A stretch of 64,000 bases of DNA from Dryococelus australis (GCA_029891345.1 CM056995.1:216260547-216324546), one strand, 5' to 3'. Positions 35,301 to 45,803 are shown, numbered from the stretch's first letter. A program made the numbers and translations. Notes: generated by a model from the sequence alone, not told the origin.

Positions 35301-36678
35301 ACACTACAGTTTCAACGTTTTTCGCATTTTTATGTGTCCGAGGTTTCAGTGTGTAATATACAATGGTGTGCTGTGTTACACTCGTGTAAATGTAAATACA
35401 CACAGCTGCCAACTTTTTCAGACAATATCCACTAATGCACATCATCATTGCAAATGCGGATCTTACAATGACTACAGTTGTATTGTCGCTTTAAAACAAG
35501 CATCTGTTAGAGTTGAGCCTTAAACGTGATCATTAATGTCCTTTTCCCGCAGTGTGCGAAAGGTTTTCTGTTTAATGAGATGCACGCTCATACATCGTTC
35601 TCATTCATCTACGTACGTAGATGTTTTACATGTCTCGGGAAATGACATAGGCACGTACACGGGGAAATGAATGTGTGTACGTCTCGCATCCTCTCAGCCC
35701 ATAAGCTACTATTTTGAAAATCGATTTTTACGCAGTTCTTAATTGTTAATACTAATATTTATTTTAATGAAGAGTGGAGTGGAAGCATTAACTTTTAAGA
35801 AACGCCACTGAGCAACGTTCTTAACAATGTATACTCTCTAAATTAAATGATCTAGAAGAGCCGGGATAAATATAATCAGTTTTCGTCGTGATTTGTTGTA
35901 AACCGGGCGTGACATTGAATGCATAGTTAATATGCAGAGCAATGAGAACACTGCCAATGTTTTTACAAGGCAAGGCATGCATGAGTGGAAACGTTATATC
36001 AATATCCGACATTTATTTTTTATTAATACATATATTAGTGTTAAATGAAAATTACTTCTAGTTGTTACCAGTTATAATTATATACTATCGATAACTGCGT
36101 TTAGTGACTCAAATATATATTTATTATTTTCTTGTAAAAAGTTTATGATTGGTTAATAGGAACACTTTCATTGTCATGCGCTTTCCAGCTACAGCTCCTA
36201 ATCAGTTGATAGTTCTAAAACTATGCGCCTACTGCAAGGAGTTCCTTTACAGTTGTTCCTCACTTATCATCACACTCGTTATTCATTTATATTACTTGCT
36301 TCATCATAAATTAACGTATACTTAAAATATCCATTCATGTATGTTTTATATTTAAAACATGATTCTATTAATGCTATGTCACGAATGGAACTTCGTTGTA
36401 AGTTGTTTACGTGAAACTGCAGGGTTTATCCACACTCTACCGTGTATTTCAAACTAAATGTTTGATTGGTTTTCAGCACACATACAAGCTGATGAATTCC
36501 TATTAAATTTCTCATACACTACGTGTCGACATGGAGAACAATTTTATGGCCATATAAAATGCTGATCTCACGAATGGTTGCTACGTAGAGCTTTTGTCAT
36601 TGAGTTGGTTTGTAACATTTTGAGTAGAATTTTATGGCTGGAGCAGTAAAAAGTTATTACGTTCAGGAGATGATGAGC
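32376..36678. other. No gene seen
   Basis: No ORF above background and no recognised repeat except the weak match of 36,250-36,310 to 25,672-25,730. A moderately GC-rich stretch near 35,160-35,530 has overlapping frames of 88-95 codons on both strands and no family signature. Confidence 0.4.
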
Positions 36679-37098
36679 AGTATAGAAATGCTGGTTCGAG
36701 CACAGCCCGTTACCATCAGGAAACCAACAGCAAATTGAATGCGCAAACCATCAGAAAACCATCAGAAAAAATTACCGTTTGTTTTCCTGATCCAAAACAC
36801 CAGCAGCCGGTTCGAGCACAGCCGCAAAAAAGTGACTGCAAAAGTTGTGTTAGAGTACAACCGCAAAAAAGTGACTGCAAAAGTTGCATTTGGGTGCATC
36901 CGCAAAAAGTTACTGCAAAAGTTGCGTTTGGGGCATCTGCAACAAGTGACTGCAAAAAGTTGCGTTTGGCACATCTTCAAAAAGTGATTGCAAAAAGTTG
37001 CGTTAGAGTGCAACCGCAAAAAGTGACTACAAAAAGTTGCAAAGAGCGGCTCAAGAAATTTGAAAATATAAAAAATAAAATATTGTCCATAATAAATG
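36679..37098 (+). repeat. Left terminal inverted repeat of the Polinton
   Basis: Matches the complement of 48,838-49,232. The outer part contains GGTTCGAGCACAGCC twice. The inner part consists of about six 38-39-bp tandem units of type GTGACTGCAAAAAGTTGCG (starts near 36,831, 36,870, 36,908, 36,943, 36,981, 37,020). Unit numbers and spacing differ from the right end, so the repeats evolve independently. A 130-codon open frame (36,735-37,127) crosses it, built mainly from the repeat. Confidence 0.95.
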
Positions 37099-37128
37099 AG
37101 CACAAATTAAAATCAACCGACGCCTAAT

Positions 37129-40100
37129 ATGATGACGCCCTTGGCAATGAAAAAGGCTAACGGAGTCGGTAATGTTTGGAAAGAATATAAGTTTAAGAAA
37201 GACGTCTTTGCGAAAAGAAAGAAGAAAAAATCTCAAGAGAAGCATGTCAAGTGCGAAACGTGTAGCCACTATTACAAACCGTCTCTCATAAGAAGCCATC
37301 TTAAAAGTAGATTGTACAAAGGTCTTACACCAATACGTAATAAATCACATAAACCAACAAATGCATGGGAAATTTTTAAAGTGCCACAACACTTAATATC
37401 AAAACAGAAACCATCACGAGAGAAACAAGTGAAATAAGAAACGTGTAGCCACTATTACAAACCGGCTCTCATAAGAAGTCACTTGAGAAGTAAAATTCAT
37501 AAGTACACAACCATATTCAGTGTAGAAGAAATCGAAACAGCATTTCAAAGTAGGATCAACACTTATGCTGTAAAGAATGTGAATGCATACAAAGACACAA
37601 AGCATTTCCTAAGCGATGTAAAAGAAACTGTCATGGGGCTAATTAGTAAGCATTCAAAATCATTCAAAGTGAACATGAAATTCTTCACTGAGTACGAAAG
37701 GGGAATTGGCGAGAATATTGAATATGTAGAAAGCTCCTTTAAAACAAAGAACGAAATTATACTGAAATCGACTAATCTTGAAGAATATTATACCAACAGC
37801 ATATCGAAAATCATAGCTGAGATGGGGGCATTCCAAGCAAAGGGATCTCAGTGGGTACTCAACAGAATATTTAAACTAGAAGTGCGAATAAATAAAAATG
37901 TACCATTCAAGGGCAGTTCTTATGTTGATCTCCCAGAAAAAATCTAAACTAAGCAGGTGGTAATTAATGTTAAGATCGATGATCAAAAATGTTTTTTGTG
38001 GTCTGTTCTATCTGCATTGCATCAAGTACAAAGAAACCCTCAAAGAGTAAATAAAAACGAAGATTACAAAAATGAGTTTGATGATGCACTTAAGGGTTTG
38101 GAATTTCCAATGAAATTGAATAGCATACCAACCTTTGAGAAGAGAAGTGGAATTTCTATCAATGTATACACATACGAAGAAGAAGATGGCGGTAACAAAT
38201 ATATAATCTGTCCATTAAAAATAAAAAAAATAAGATGGTTAAGCACATAAACCTACTCTATATCAAAGACGAAAAGAACGACCACTACTGCTGGGTAAAA
38301 AGTCTTACGAGACTTGTCGCATTACAAGTAACGAAAAATGATCACAAAATATTTACATGTGATAGATGTTTGCAACAGTTCTACTCTGTAAATAAGCTAA
38401 AAGATCATGAACATGACTATCGAGACCATGATAATATTAGAGTTGAACTACCACCTAAAGGAAAAAATGACAATTATTATTTCAAAACCAAAATCATTCT
38501 CTGAGAGTTCCGTTTGTGATATATGCTGATTATGAATGTTTGTTGACTAAAATCGAAACTTGCCAACCAAACCCCGACGATTCCTACACGAAACCATACC
38601 AAAAGCACGAGTCTATTAGCTTCTGTTACTATGTAAAATACGAAGATGGATACTATAAACTACCAGTAATTAATGAAGGGCCTGATGCATCTATTGTGTT
38701 CGTTAAAATGCTAATGAAAGAAGCAAGGTCTATTGGTGACATATACACAAATGAAAAAACAGTGCTTCCACTAACTCAGAAAGAACAAATTTTTGTATGA
38801 TATAGCTACCCATTGCCATATATGTGAAAAGCCTTTGAGTGGTGATTCTGCGAGAGATCATGATCATCTTACGGGAAAAATTAGGGTAGCTGCACACAGA
38901 CTTATCGTATAGAAATCCATGTTTTGTCCCAGTGTTAATACACAATCTATCTGGTTATGACACACATTTATTCATAAGAGAATTTGGCATCAATGAAAAT
39001 AAGATTGATCTAATTCCCAACAACAAAGAAAAATATATTTATTTTACGAAGCACGTATGTGGAAGTGTAAATCTTAGATTTATTGACTCATTTAAATTTA
39101 TGGCTAGTAGTATCGATAAACCCTCTAGCAACCTTTCCAGAAGCCAATTCTGAGAAACGTGTAAGCATTTTTCCAATGAACTTCTTGACTTTGATACAAG
39201 AAAACGTGTCTACCCATATGACTACATGGATAGTGCTGAAAATTTTTTTGAGACATTGCTTCCATCCAAAGATGCATTTTACAACAAACTCAATAAATGC
39301 GGCATTACAGATGATGATTATGAATTTGCGAGAGAGGTGCGGGAAAAATTAAACATAAAATATCTAAGAGAGTACACAGAACACTATAACAAAGAATAAA
39401 ATATTGGCAGATTCATAAAACCCCAAACTCTTGACTAGTCTGAATGGTAAGGAGAAATATGTATTACACTATGTAAATCTTAAGCAATATCTATCTCTCG
39501 GAATGAAGTTGAAAAAGATCCATAGAGTTCTGGAGTTTGATCAATCAGATGGGCTCAATTCCTATAATAATCTAAACACAAATATGCGAACAAAGTCTAC
39601 CTATGACTTTGAAAAAGATTTCTAGAAGCTAATGAACAATTCCGTTTTTGGAAAAACAATGGAGAATATTAGAAACAGAGTGGATATACGGTTGTGCACA
39701 AGTTCTACGCAAATGGATAAACTTGTGGCTAAACCAAACTTTAAAGATAGGACTATATTTACGAACTCTTTGGTTGCAGTTCATATGAATAAAACAAAAC
39801 TGTGCTTTAACAAACCCATTTATGTTGGAATGAGTATACTTGATCTATCGAAAGTCTTAATGTATGATTTTCACCATAATATAATGAAGCCAAAGTATGG
39901 GGAAAATATTGAACTGTGCTACCAAGATACTGATTCGTACATCTATTATATAAAAACACAAGACTTCTACAGTGACATGAAAGAAATAGTCGACCATTTT
40001 GATACTTCTGACTATAAAAAAGATAACCCATATAGTATACCGTTAGTTAACAAAAATATTATTGGCAAAATGAAAGACGAATGTAATGGAAAAATAATGG

Positions 40101-40406
40101 AAGAATTTATTGGTTTGAAAACGAAAATGTACTCTATAAATGTGGAGGGTGGTGTAAAGAAAAGAGCAAAGAGTGTGAAAAACTCTGTAGTCGGAAATGA
40201 AATTAGCTTTGGCGACTACAAAAAGTGTTTGTTCGGTAAAAAAGTGTTGTACAAAAGTATGAATCTTACTAGAAGTAATAAACATGAACTCTATATGATT
40301 GAGATGAGAAAAAAAAGCATTAAGTCGCGAAGATGATAAAAGATTTATTCTTAAAGATGGCATTAATACACTACCATGGGTACACTACAAAATTGCAAAA
40401 GAGTAA
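37129..40406 (+). pseudogene. Protein-primed DNA polymerase B of the Polinton (broken, motif A lost)
   Basis: Replicative polymerase of the element. In order: a basic N-terminus; two related zinc-finger-like segments (CETCSHYYKP near 37,255 and its copy near 37,440); an N-terminal domain ending near ISINVYT (38,155); a C-x2-C...H finger (CDRCLQQF, 38,361); exonuclease motif 1 YADYECLL (38,521); a zinc-binding CHIC...DHDHLTG segment (38,814-38,880); HNLSGYDTHLF (38,940); FIDSFKFM (39,079); PYDYMDS (39,215); then KKIHRVLEF (39,510), MNNSVFGKTMEN (39,632), the catalytic YQDTDSY (39,921) and the C-terminal LPWVHY (40,376). Between about 39,400 and 39,430 roughly 130-150 residues usual in this family are absent, including the motif A (xxLY) region. 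In-frame stops lie at 37,435 and 37,945; frames change near 38,230, 38,490, 38,890, 39,150, 39,400 and 40,312. It cannot encode an active enzyme. Confidence 0.95.
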
Positions 40407-40434
40407 CACTATGAAAGAGCAGTTGCCCATCACA

Positions 40435-40545
40435 AAGCACAAATCGCCTTATAGCTGATATCGTTCACATAAAATCGTTTGCAACAGACAGTTTGCAATG
40501 GCCGATCGACTTGGAGTAGTGTTTCGAGATGAGATGCCGTCTCGA
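40435..40545 (+). repeat. Internal repeat, copy 1 (BRO-associated)
   Basis: Shares with 41,290-41,400 the words CATAAAATCGTT, GACAGA, TAGTGTTTCGAGA and CGTCTCGAAA/CGTCTCAAAA in order. It encodes an IKSFATD-like segment in both. This suggests that a second BRO-like gene or its C-terminus once preceded the present one. Confidence 0.7.
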
Positions 40546-40652
40546 AAGATCGTAAGGGAAGCACATCGCATATCAAAATTGTTCGCGTATCATGTGTAAG
40601 CCTGTAAGAGTCTAAAAAAATGCAATTGCTCGTCGATATCGTGAATGGTTAA

Positions 40653-41325
40653 CTAGTCTACGACCGTAGAAAGGTGTATGTGATCATTGATGAAGAAGGA
40701 AATCTGTGGTTCAAGGTTAAAAACATTGCGAACATACTCGAGTATGCAAATCCGTGAGAAGCAATCAGAGAACATGTTAGAGAAAAGCATAGGCAATCCT
40801 ACAATGATATAGATCTGAACGATTCGTTCACCCCTTTGAATATGCAGTCACACACCGTATTTACAATGAACAGAACTTGTATGCATTCATCATGAAATCA
40901 AAGATGACAGCAGCTGAAAAATTCCAGGACTGGGTCTTTGAAGAAGTGCTACCATCCATTTGCAAGCATGGCGAGTACAAGATCGAGCAAAAGTACAAAC
41001 CGCTACTGGATGCTGCGAACGCAATCATCGCCGCACAAAGTAGTATCATCAACAATCACATGCTGCCGCCTACTGGCGATATCGGTAAGCATCACCAGTT
41101 TGTGCTCATCAGTATCGGTGGAAACCAATACTATGCCATCAGATGTCAAAAGCATCTGATGAGTGTACAACTCGATGCACTGGGCAAGAGTACCCAGAAA
41201 TGCATGTGGAACTGTCTCTCGACAATGTTAATCCCATAACGCTGTACAACCTAATGAAAGTGCAACTACCCATCACGTCGATAGTACGGCAATGTGTTGC
41301 CTCATCACCGATATCGTATGCATAA
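40653..41325 (+). pseudogene. BRO-N domain gene (baculovirus repeated ORF-like)
   Basis: BRO-N domains bind DNA and are frequent in large DNA viruses, including insect viruses. Visible in order: a strand-rich start (VYVIIDEEG), the W-F-K-x-K-x-I-A-x-I-L-x-Y core at 40,712-40,750, an AI-x2-HV segment, then LYAFIMKSKM and FQDWVFEEVLPSICKHGEY (40,877-40,980), a textbook BRO-N ending. Downstream a linker of about 60 residues leads to HHQFVLI and QYYAIR, resembling BRO C-terminal regions. There is a TGA near 40,757, a frame change near 40,865 and another near 41,190. It follows the polymerase gene by about 250 bp on the same strand. Its role in a Polinton is unknown; DNA binding is inferred from the domain. 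Confidence 0.8.
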
Positions 41326-41400
41326 AATCGTTCGCGACAGACATTCTGCAAACGACCGATCGAGTAGTGTTTCGAGACGACATCTCGTCTCAAAATAAGA
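41290..41400 (+). repeat. Internal repeat, copy 2 (BRO-associated)
   Basis: Partner of 40,435-40,545; it overlaps the end of the BRO-like gene. The longer open frame continues to 41,474. Confidence 0.7.
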
Positions 41401-41527
41401 AGCCGTTGCCACAATTAAGAATGCACAACCACAAATGGCTTTTATTCCAGAGCTCATTAAAAACACTCTTATAGCACTATTATATAACAGTAAATGTTTT
41501 TAATGGATAACCATACATGTTTGCGTA

Positions 41528-42752
41528 CTATTGGGATTCGGTTATTCTATCACTTTTAACATCATACATTAGGTTACTTTGGCTTATGAGTACCACATTA
41601 CAAATAGTTGTAGCTGATATTGGGTTATTAAAATCAGCTGTAAGTTTCACATTAGTTCGATCTTTTACAATAGCGGTTTTTCTGTAAGAACAATAAATAA
41701 CATACAATGGTCTTCTCCCAATAAATGACTGAGAGTTGAAGCACAGTTCGTAATTACGATAAGGAGTATTTAGTTTAGTCTTTGAATTTATAAAATCATT
41801 GTAAGCAGTATACATCTTATCAAAAATGTTATCATCAATATCTAAATTCCAATTCTCTTTGGGAAACACTTTGTTGCGTCCATTCTAAATAGAAATGTTT
41901 TTGATGAAACAAGAGTCAAACATTGAACTGTGTGTGAATTGCCTAGGATCTTATTCTCTGCTATGCTGAAAACCAACAATGACAAAGTCTGGCATATCGA
42001 ATTGGATTGAGTTGAACTGATCTTTTATATCAAACTGAAATGAGTTTGCATTAGTAGGTACTGGTTTTTCAGTACATTGGCAATAATTAAAACTAATTGG
42101 AATTTAGGGGTGTTTGAATAATTTTGCTTTAAATTCGTCTCCATAAATATGATCGTATTCAACAACTGGCCACAGAATTTCCAATTTCTCAATAACAATT
42201 TTACCAGCATCTGGTGTATTATCTGCACCATCAGATCCATCTGCTTTCTGTGGAGGTCTTCTGTAAAGCGAAACATCGTCACTAGAATTTCGAATGAACG
42301 TGATCTTGTACCCACCTTTCCAGAATATTTCATTACAATCTCTCATAAACCCAAACAAATATCTTAATGGATAGGGAATTTTGTTAAGCTTATGTTTCCT
42401 ATCATATTTACCTAGTTCTATCCCCAATATTTGGAAGTATGCTGATTCTGATTCCGAACCTAGCAATGTATGCATCATTGTTGAAGTGATGCCAGAGTTA
42501 TCAATACTTTCGATTATACAACCATGTTCAGAGATCTTTATTCTTGAGAACTGGAATGGGAAGAAATTCTCACAAAGAGCAATAGTTGAATTTTTTTCAT
42601 AAGGTTCATATGTATCTTTTTTAATTAGCATATACTGTTGGTATTCATAAGCTTCATTCGGATGTGATAATGCATCGCCAACAGGAATATCAAACTAAAT
42701 GTGCTTGTTGTATTCATTAAAATTATTTTTTGTTTGGTCGTTTAGCAGACAT
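41528..42752 (-). pseudogene. Probable major capsid protein (double jelly-roll)
   Basis: About 400 codons on the minus strand, starting at an ATG at 42,750-42,752 and ending at 41,528. Recognisable parts: an N-terminal segment with FPFQFSRIKISEHG (about 42,560), a glycine-containing loop (SSDDVSLYRR, about 42,260), an acidic middle (DFVIVGFQ, about 41,990) and a C-terminal RRPLYVIYCS (about 41,690). The last resembles the conserved RPLYVIDCS of Polinton capsid proteins. With the separate penton gene at 47.5 kb, this is the expected partner. It is somewhat shorter than usual. Frame changes occur near 42,725 and 42,110, and stops near 42,695, 41,955 and 41,885. It lies tail-to-tail with the BRO gene and about 15 bp downstream of the integrase on the same strand. 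The identification rests on remembered motifs, not a search. Confidence 0.65.
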
Positions 42753-42768
42753 GACTGACTCATAACTT

Positions 42769-43690
42769 TCAATTTTTTGTTGATCTATTTATTATATAGA
42801 AAAAAAATTTTGAAACAACTACACTTTTCTTATCAACCCAAGGATTATGACTACTATCGAAACCTAGCCATTTAATTAGCAGCTTATTTCCTTTTCTTCA
42901 CAAAACTTTTTCCACTGAGTAGTCTTGCTCATACTTGGTCTTAAACAGCTCTGACTCATAAAAAATACCATTAATAAGTTCATTTTTTAAATATTTTATT
43001 CTGTATGTCGTGGGGTTTGTGTGCAATACTTCACACACCTCAAATACTTCGGTGGACCAATTTGGAGTATATCATTTTTCAAACAAATTTTTACTTTTAC
43101 TTATACGAACTTTATCTCCTATTGCAAACTTTGGTTTAACCATTTTTCTTTCTCCTCCATACATGTTGATTAGAATAGAACTTTCATTCTTTGTATTTAC
43201 ATTGGTGGGTTCATTCCGATTGTACTGTGAACAATGTTATTGTATTAACTTATTAATCTAGGTAATATAGCCAACCATTTATAGTTTCCCTGCATAGTAA
43301 ATATCTTCCACATTTTCTTCTTCAATGTTCTATTAAATCTTACTACAACACAAGCTTTCTTTCCACTGTATGTTGAATAGTGTGTTATGTTGTTATTGAC
43401 CATTAATGTCTTAAATGATTTATTGTAAAATTCTTTCCCCTTCATCTGTTTGTAAATGCATGGGTTTACGATCATTCACAATAGGTTTAAATGCTTATGT
43501 AACTTTTTCACCAGTTTTATAATTGATTGGTATTGCCAATGCATATTTGGAAAAAAAACATATATCACAGTTAACATATATTTAAACCCTTTGATAATTT
43601 TATGTATAACTATTAAAGATCCAGAATTCATTTCGATTAAATCAGCTTGCCTAAGATCATCGATACCAAAAGATAGAACAGTACTTATGG
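42769..43690 (-). pseudogene. Retrovirus-like integrase with C-terminal chromodomain, catalytic Glu lost
   Basis: It would insert the element into the host genome. On the minus strand: GIDDLRQADL with the first catalytic Asp (about 43,660); HLQTDEG with the second Asp (about 43,460); FKTLMVNNNITHYST (about 43,410); KKACVVVRFNRTLKK (about 43,350), where the family has a Glu before RFNRT and this copy has Val; an SH3-like KPKFAIGDKVRIS (about 43,130) and TPNWSTEVFEV (about 43,070). A chromodomain follows, with YSVEKVL and IKWLGFD (42,850-42,910). Frame changes lie near 43,530, 43,460 and 43,250, and stops near 43,225, 43,085 and 42,895. The N-terminal zinc domain is not clear. Confidence 0.93.
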
Positions 43691-43719
43691 GGGAATTTTT
43701 TTTGCATTGTTTTATAAAT

Positions 43720-43890
43720 TTAATTTACAATATAGTTTTTTATACTCCCACCATTGAATAGCGAGTTATTGGTAACACTACATCTACGAACACATTTGAT
43801 TCTTACTTTGTTATTATTTGTAAGTTTATATGAACTTAGTGTATTTTTCATACATTTCAGACAGTATACATTTAAGTTATCATTGTTCAT
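43720..43890 (-). CDS. Small zinc-ribbon-like protein
   Basis: A 56-residue frame on the minus strand, from ATG to TAA without a break. It starts with YCLKCMKNT (C-x2-C) and has a later CVRRCS (C-x3-C), together a possible four-Cys zinc site. Small proteins beginning YCxKCKxxT with a distal CxxCG are frequent in Polinton-like viruses (DUF5679-type); here the second pair is C-x3-C, so one residue may have been inserted. It sits just upstream of the integrase on the same strand. Function unknown; it may itself be decayed. Confidence 0.5.
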   Translation of the reverse strand: MNNDNLNVYCLKCMKNTLSSYKLTNNNKVRIKCVRRCSVTNNSLFNGGSIKNYIVN

Positions 43891-43999
43891 TTTATATAAT
43901 AAGTGATAAACAAAAATTGTAAATAATATAGAGAAGAATATAGAGAGAAGAAGACAGTTAATTGAAAAGTTTAAAACTTTTAGAAAATTTTGCTAAGAT

Positions 44000-45018
44000 G
44001 TGTATGATAAAAATAAAAAACACGATCAACCATTGATAGATGCGATACAAGATTTGGGGCAAAAAATTGAACACGTAACAAATGAGAATAAGAACTTAAT
44101 AAAAGAACTTGTTCCAGTTGCTGTTAAGAATTTAGACTACCCACAGACACCAACAGAAACATCTTATGAAAGAAAACTGTTTGGTAAAACAGGCACTGAT
44201 GAACGCTATGGCGATGAATGCTATGGTGATGAATGCTATGGCGATGAAAGCTATAACGATGGCATTAAACGCATTGACGATGGCGATGAATGCTATGGTG
44301 ATGAACACTATGGTGATGAATGCTATGGTGATGAACGCTATGGCGATGAATGCTATGACGAAGCGTTGGGGCATTTGAAAACTGATATCCGACAGTTAAC
44401 TAACTACAAAACCACATTTATTGTTAAAAAAGTGGCAAAGACAATAGTTTTGGGCTAAAGGCTGATAAAGGTAGATTGTATATTGGTGATAGTGCAGTAA
44501 CATTCATCAATGACAAATTTACTGTAAAAGGCCGAACATACACTGCAACCGATGGTTTGATGAAATTACTAACTAGTAAGAAAGTAACAGAATGCGACTA
44601 CACTGCAACCGACTATGAACACTATAGTCGTATCCTAGCAGATATGAACGCAGTTTTTCAAAACAATGATCCAACCTTGGGAACACCAAAATTGAATAAA
44701 GGGAATAAATGGAAAATTATTGTTAAACCTATTTACGATGCGATTAAAAAGAAATGCCCCTCACCTAAAAAGTGTAAAGGTATAAATAAGTATACAGTCT
44801 ACCCCAAAGAATACATATGAATGGATGATGTTAGAATGCTTATTGATCGACTTCTCGTTATTTATAGCGAAGAGAATGCTGGAAATGATAACTATTCCAA
44901 TGAAAAAGTTGGAATAATGAATATACTCAACAGCAAGTTTAGTGACTTTGTTGTGAATAATCCAAAAGGTATACCATATCTGATACGAACGTTAAACACA
45001 ATAACACATACTTTTTGA
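44000..45018 (+). pseudogene. DUF8207-like Polinton protein with DECYG repeat insertion
   Basis: The first part (to 44,458) starts with a helical coiled-coil-like segment (DLGQKIEHVTNENKN), then a pentapeptide repeat at 44,198-44,359. After a frame change near 44,430 comes YIGDSAVTF, a K-G-x-x-Y-T-A-T-D-G-L segment and YEHYSRIL (44,476-44,660). A stop at 44,818-44,820 replaces the expected W, and the frame continues with DDVRMLIDRLLV and ENAGNDN to 45,018. The order matches a protein common in arthropod Polintons (DUF8207 as I remember it); its function is unknown. No ATG opens the first frame: a stop lies just upstream and the nearby ATG at 43,998 is out of frame. It is the first of five plus-strand genes. 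Confidence 0.6.
44198..44359 (+). repeat. 15-bp tandem repeat encoding DECYG-type pentapeptides
   Basis: GATGAATGCTATGGC-type units are repeated about eleven times, with variants giving DERYG, DESYN and DEHYG, and one interrupted stretch (DGIKR IDDG). The array keeps the reading frame of the surrounding gene. The composition, alternating acidic, Cys and Tyr-Gly, is unlike the rest of the element. Confidence 0.95.
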
Positions 45019-45021
45019 GAG

Positions 45022-45372
45022 TTGGAGCATCATGGAAAAGGGCTATTCAATGACATAATAAATTTGCTACGTTTTGAGTTGCACGCACCCGGTTATCAGT
45101 ACTTAGGTCCAGGTACCAGACTAAAAGAGAGAATTGAGCGTGGGGATAAACCCTTTAATCCACTAGATGCAGCTGCAATGGAACACGATATAGCTTATCT
45201 TCATCATAAAGATCTAGCTGAAAGAAATGTAGCTGACAAAGAACTAGAAAAGAAAGCGTTCAAAAGATTGTTTAGTTCAAATGCTGCTCTCAATGAGAGA
45301 TTTTGGGCTGGTGTTACTGGATTTGCGATGCATATTAAACGTAGGCTTGACTGGGGAATTAAAATAAAATGA
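45022..45372 (+). CDS. Phospholipase A2-domain virion protein
   Basis: Parvovirus VP1-type PLA2 domains help particles cross endosomal membranes and also occur in Polinton/adintovirus virion proteins. Here a frame of about 116 codons carries FELHAPGYQYLGPGT, with the Y-x-GPG calcium loop, and DAAAMEHDIAY with the His-Asp catalytic pair at about residues 53-54. A basic, helical C-terminus follows (KRRLDWGIKIK). It is uninterrupted, unlike nearly every other gene of the element. However, no ATG precedes the domain; the frame opens at a TTG directly after the stop of the previous gene, so the true start is lost or upstream. It lies between the DUF8207-like and GGFLP-type genes. Confidence 0.85.
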   Translation: MEHHGKGLFNDIINLLRFELHAPGYQYLGPGTRLKERIERGDKPFNPLDAAAMEHDIAYLHHKDLAERNVADKELEKKAFKRLFSSNAALNERFWAGVTGFAMHIKRRLDWGIKIK

Positions 45373-45414
45373 TAAAATATTTGGTATAATAAATGAAAGT
45401 AAAAATTTTTTTTT

Positions 45415-45802
45415 TCAAGTTTCTAACAAGGAGTTGAAGGGTTTGAATATTGATTCTTTCCTAACAAAAGACCAACTGGATCGTAAATACAAGAAACTAA
45501 AGGAGGACAAAGGGATGGCTATCACAATTTAAATTCCACAGCTTAAGAAAATATCCAAAGAAATGAAAACTGAAAATGGTTTGACAGTTCACAAAGGTGG
45601 ATTTTTACCCTTAATTTACGCAGCATTGGGAGCTCTAGGAGCGTTAGCTGGCTGTGCATCATCTATCGCGACATAAGTAATTAATGCTAATAAGAAAATC
45701 TAAGAATTGGAAGATCAACAGTGACATAAATTAGCTATGGAGAAATATGGCAAGGGATTGAAGAAAATTAAGTGGGGTAAGAAAAATTTAAAAAAAAAGT
45801 AA
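45415..45802 (+). pseudogene. GGFLP-type minor core protein (pVI/pX-like)
   Basis: A plus-strand frame with several stops. The first part (KEL-x2-LNIDSF) is a short conserved lead. Then GGFLPLIYAALGALGALAG (near 45,595-45,650) forms a glycine-rich hydrophobic helix, followed by a charged coiled-coil segment and a basic C-terminus with KYGKGLKKIKWGKKN. Proteins of this plan are regular in Polintons and resemble adenovirus core/cement proteins cleaved by the viral protease; the role is inferred. Stops lie near 45,530, 45,676, 45,703 and 45,724. Confidence 0.6.
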
Positions 45803-45803
45803 C

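Noticed and set aside
35161-35523. Overlapping 88- and 95-codon frames on opposite strands
   Set aside because: No homology recognised, no conserved domain, and mutual overlap suggests chance.
36716-37103. Minus-strand Cys/Phe-rich frames across the left terminal repeat
   Set aside because: Products of the tandem units; they do not continue into unique sequence or match a family.
44132-44378. MNAMVM/FIAIAFITI-like repeat frames over the DECYG region
   Set aside because: Alternative-frame shadows of the 15-bp repeat; only the DECYG frame joins conserved protein on both sides.
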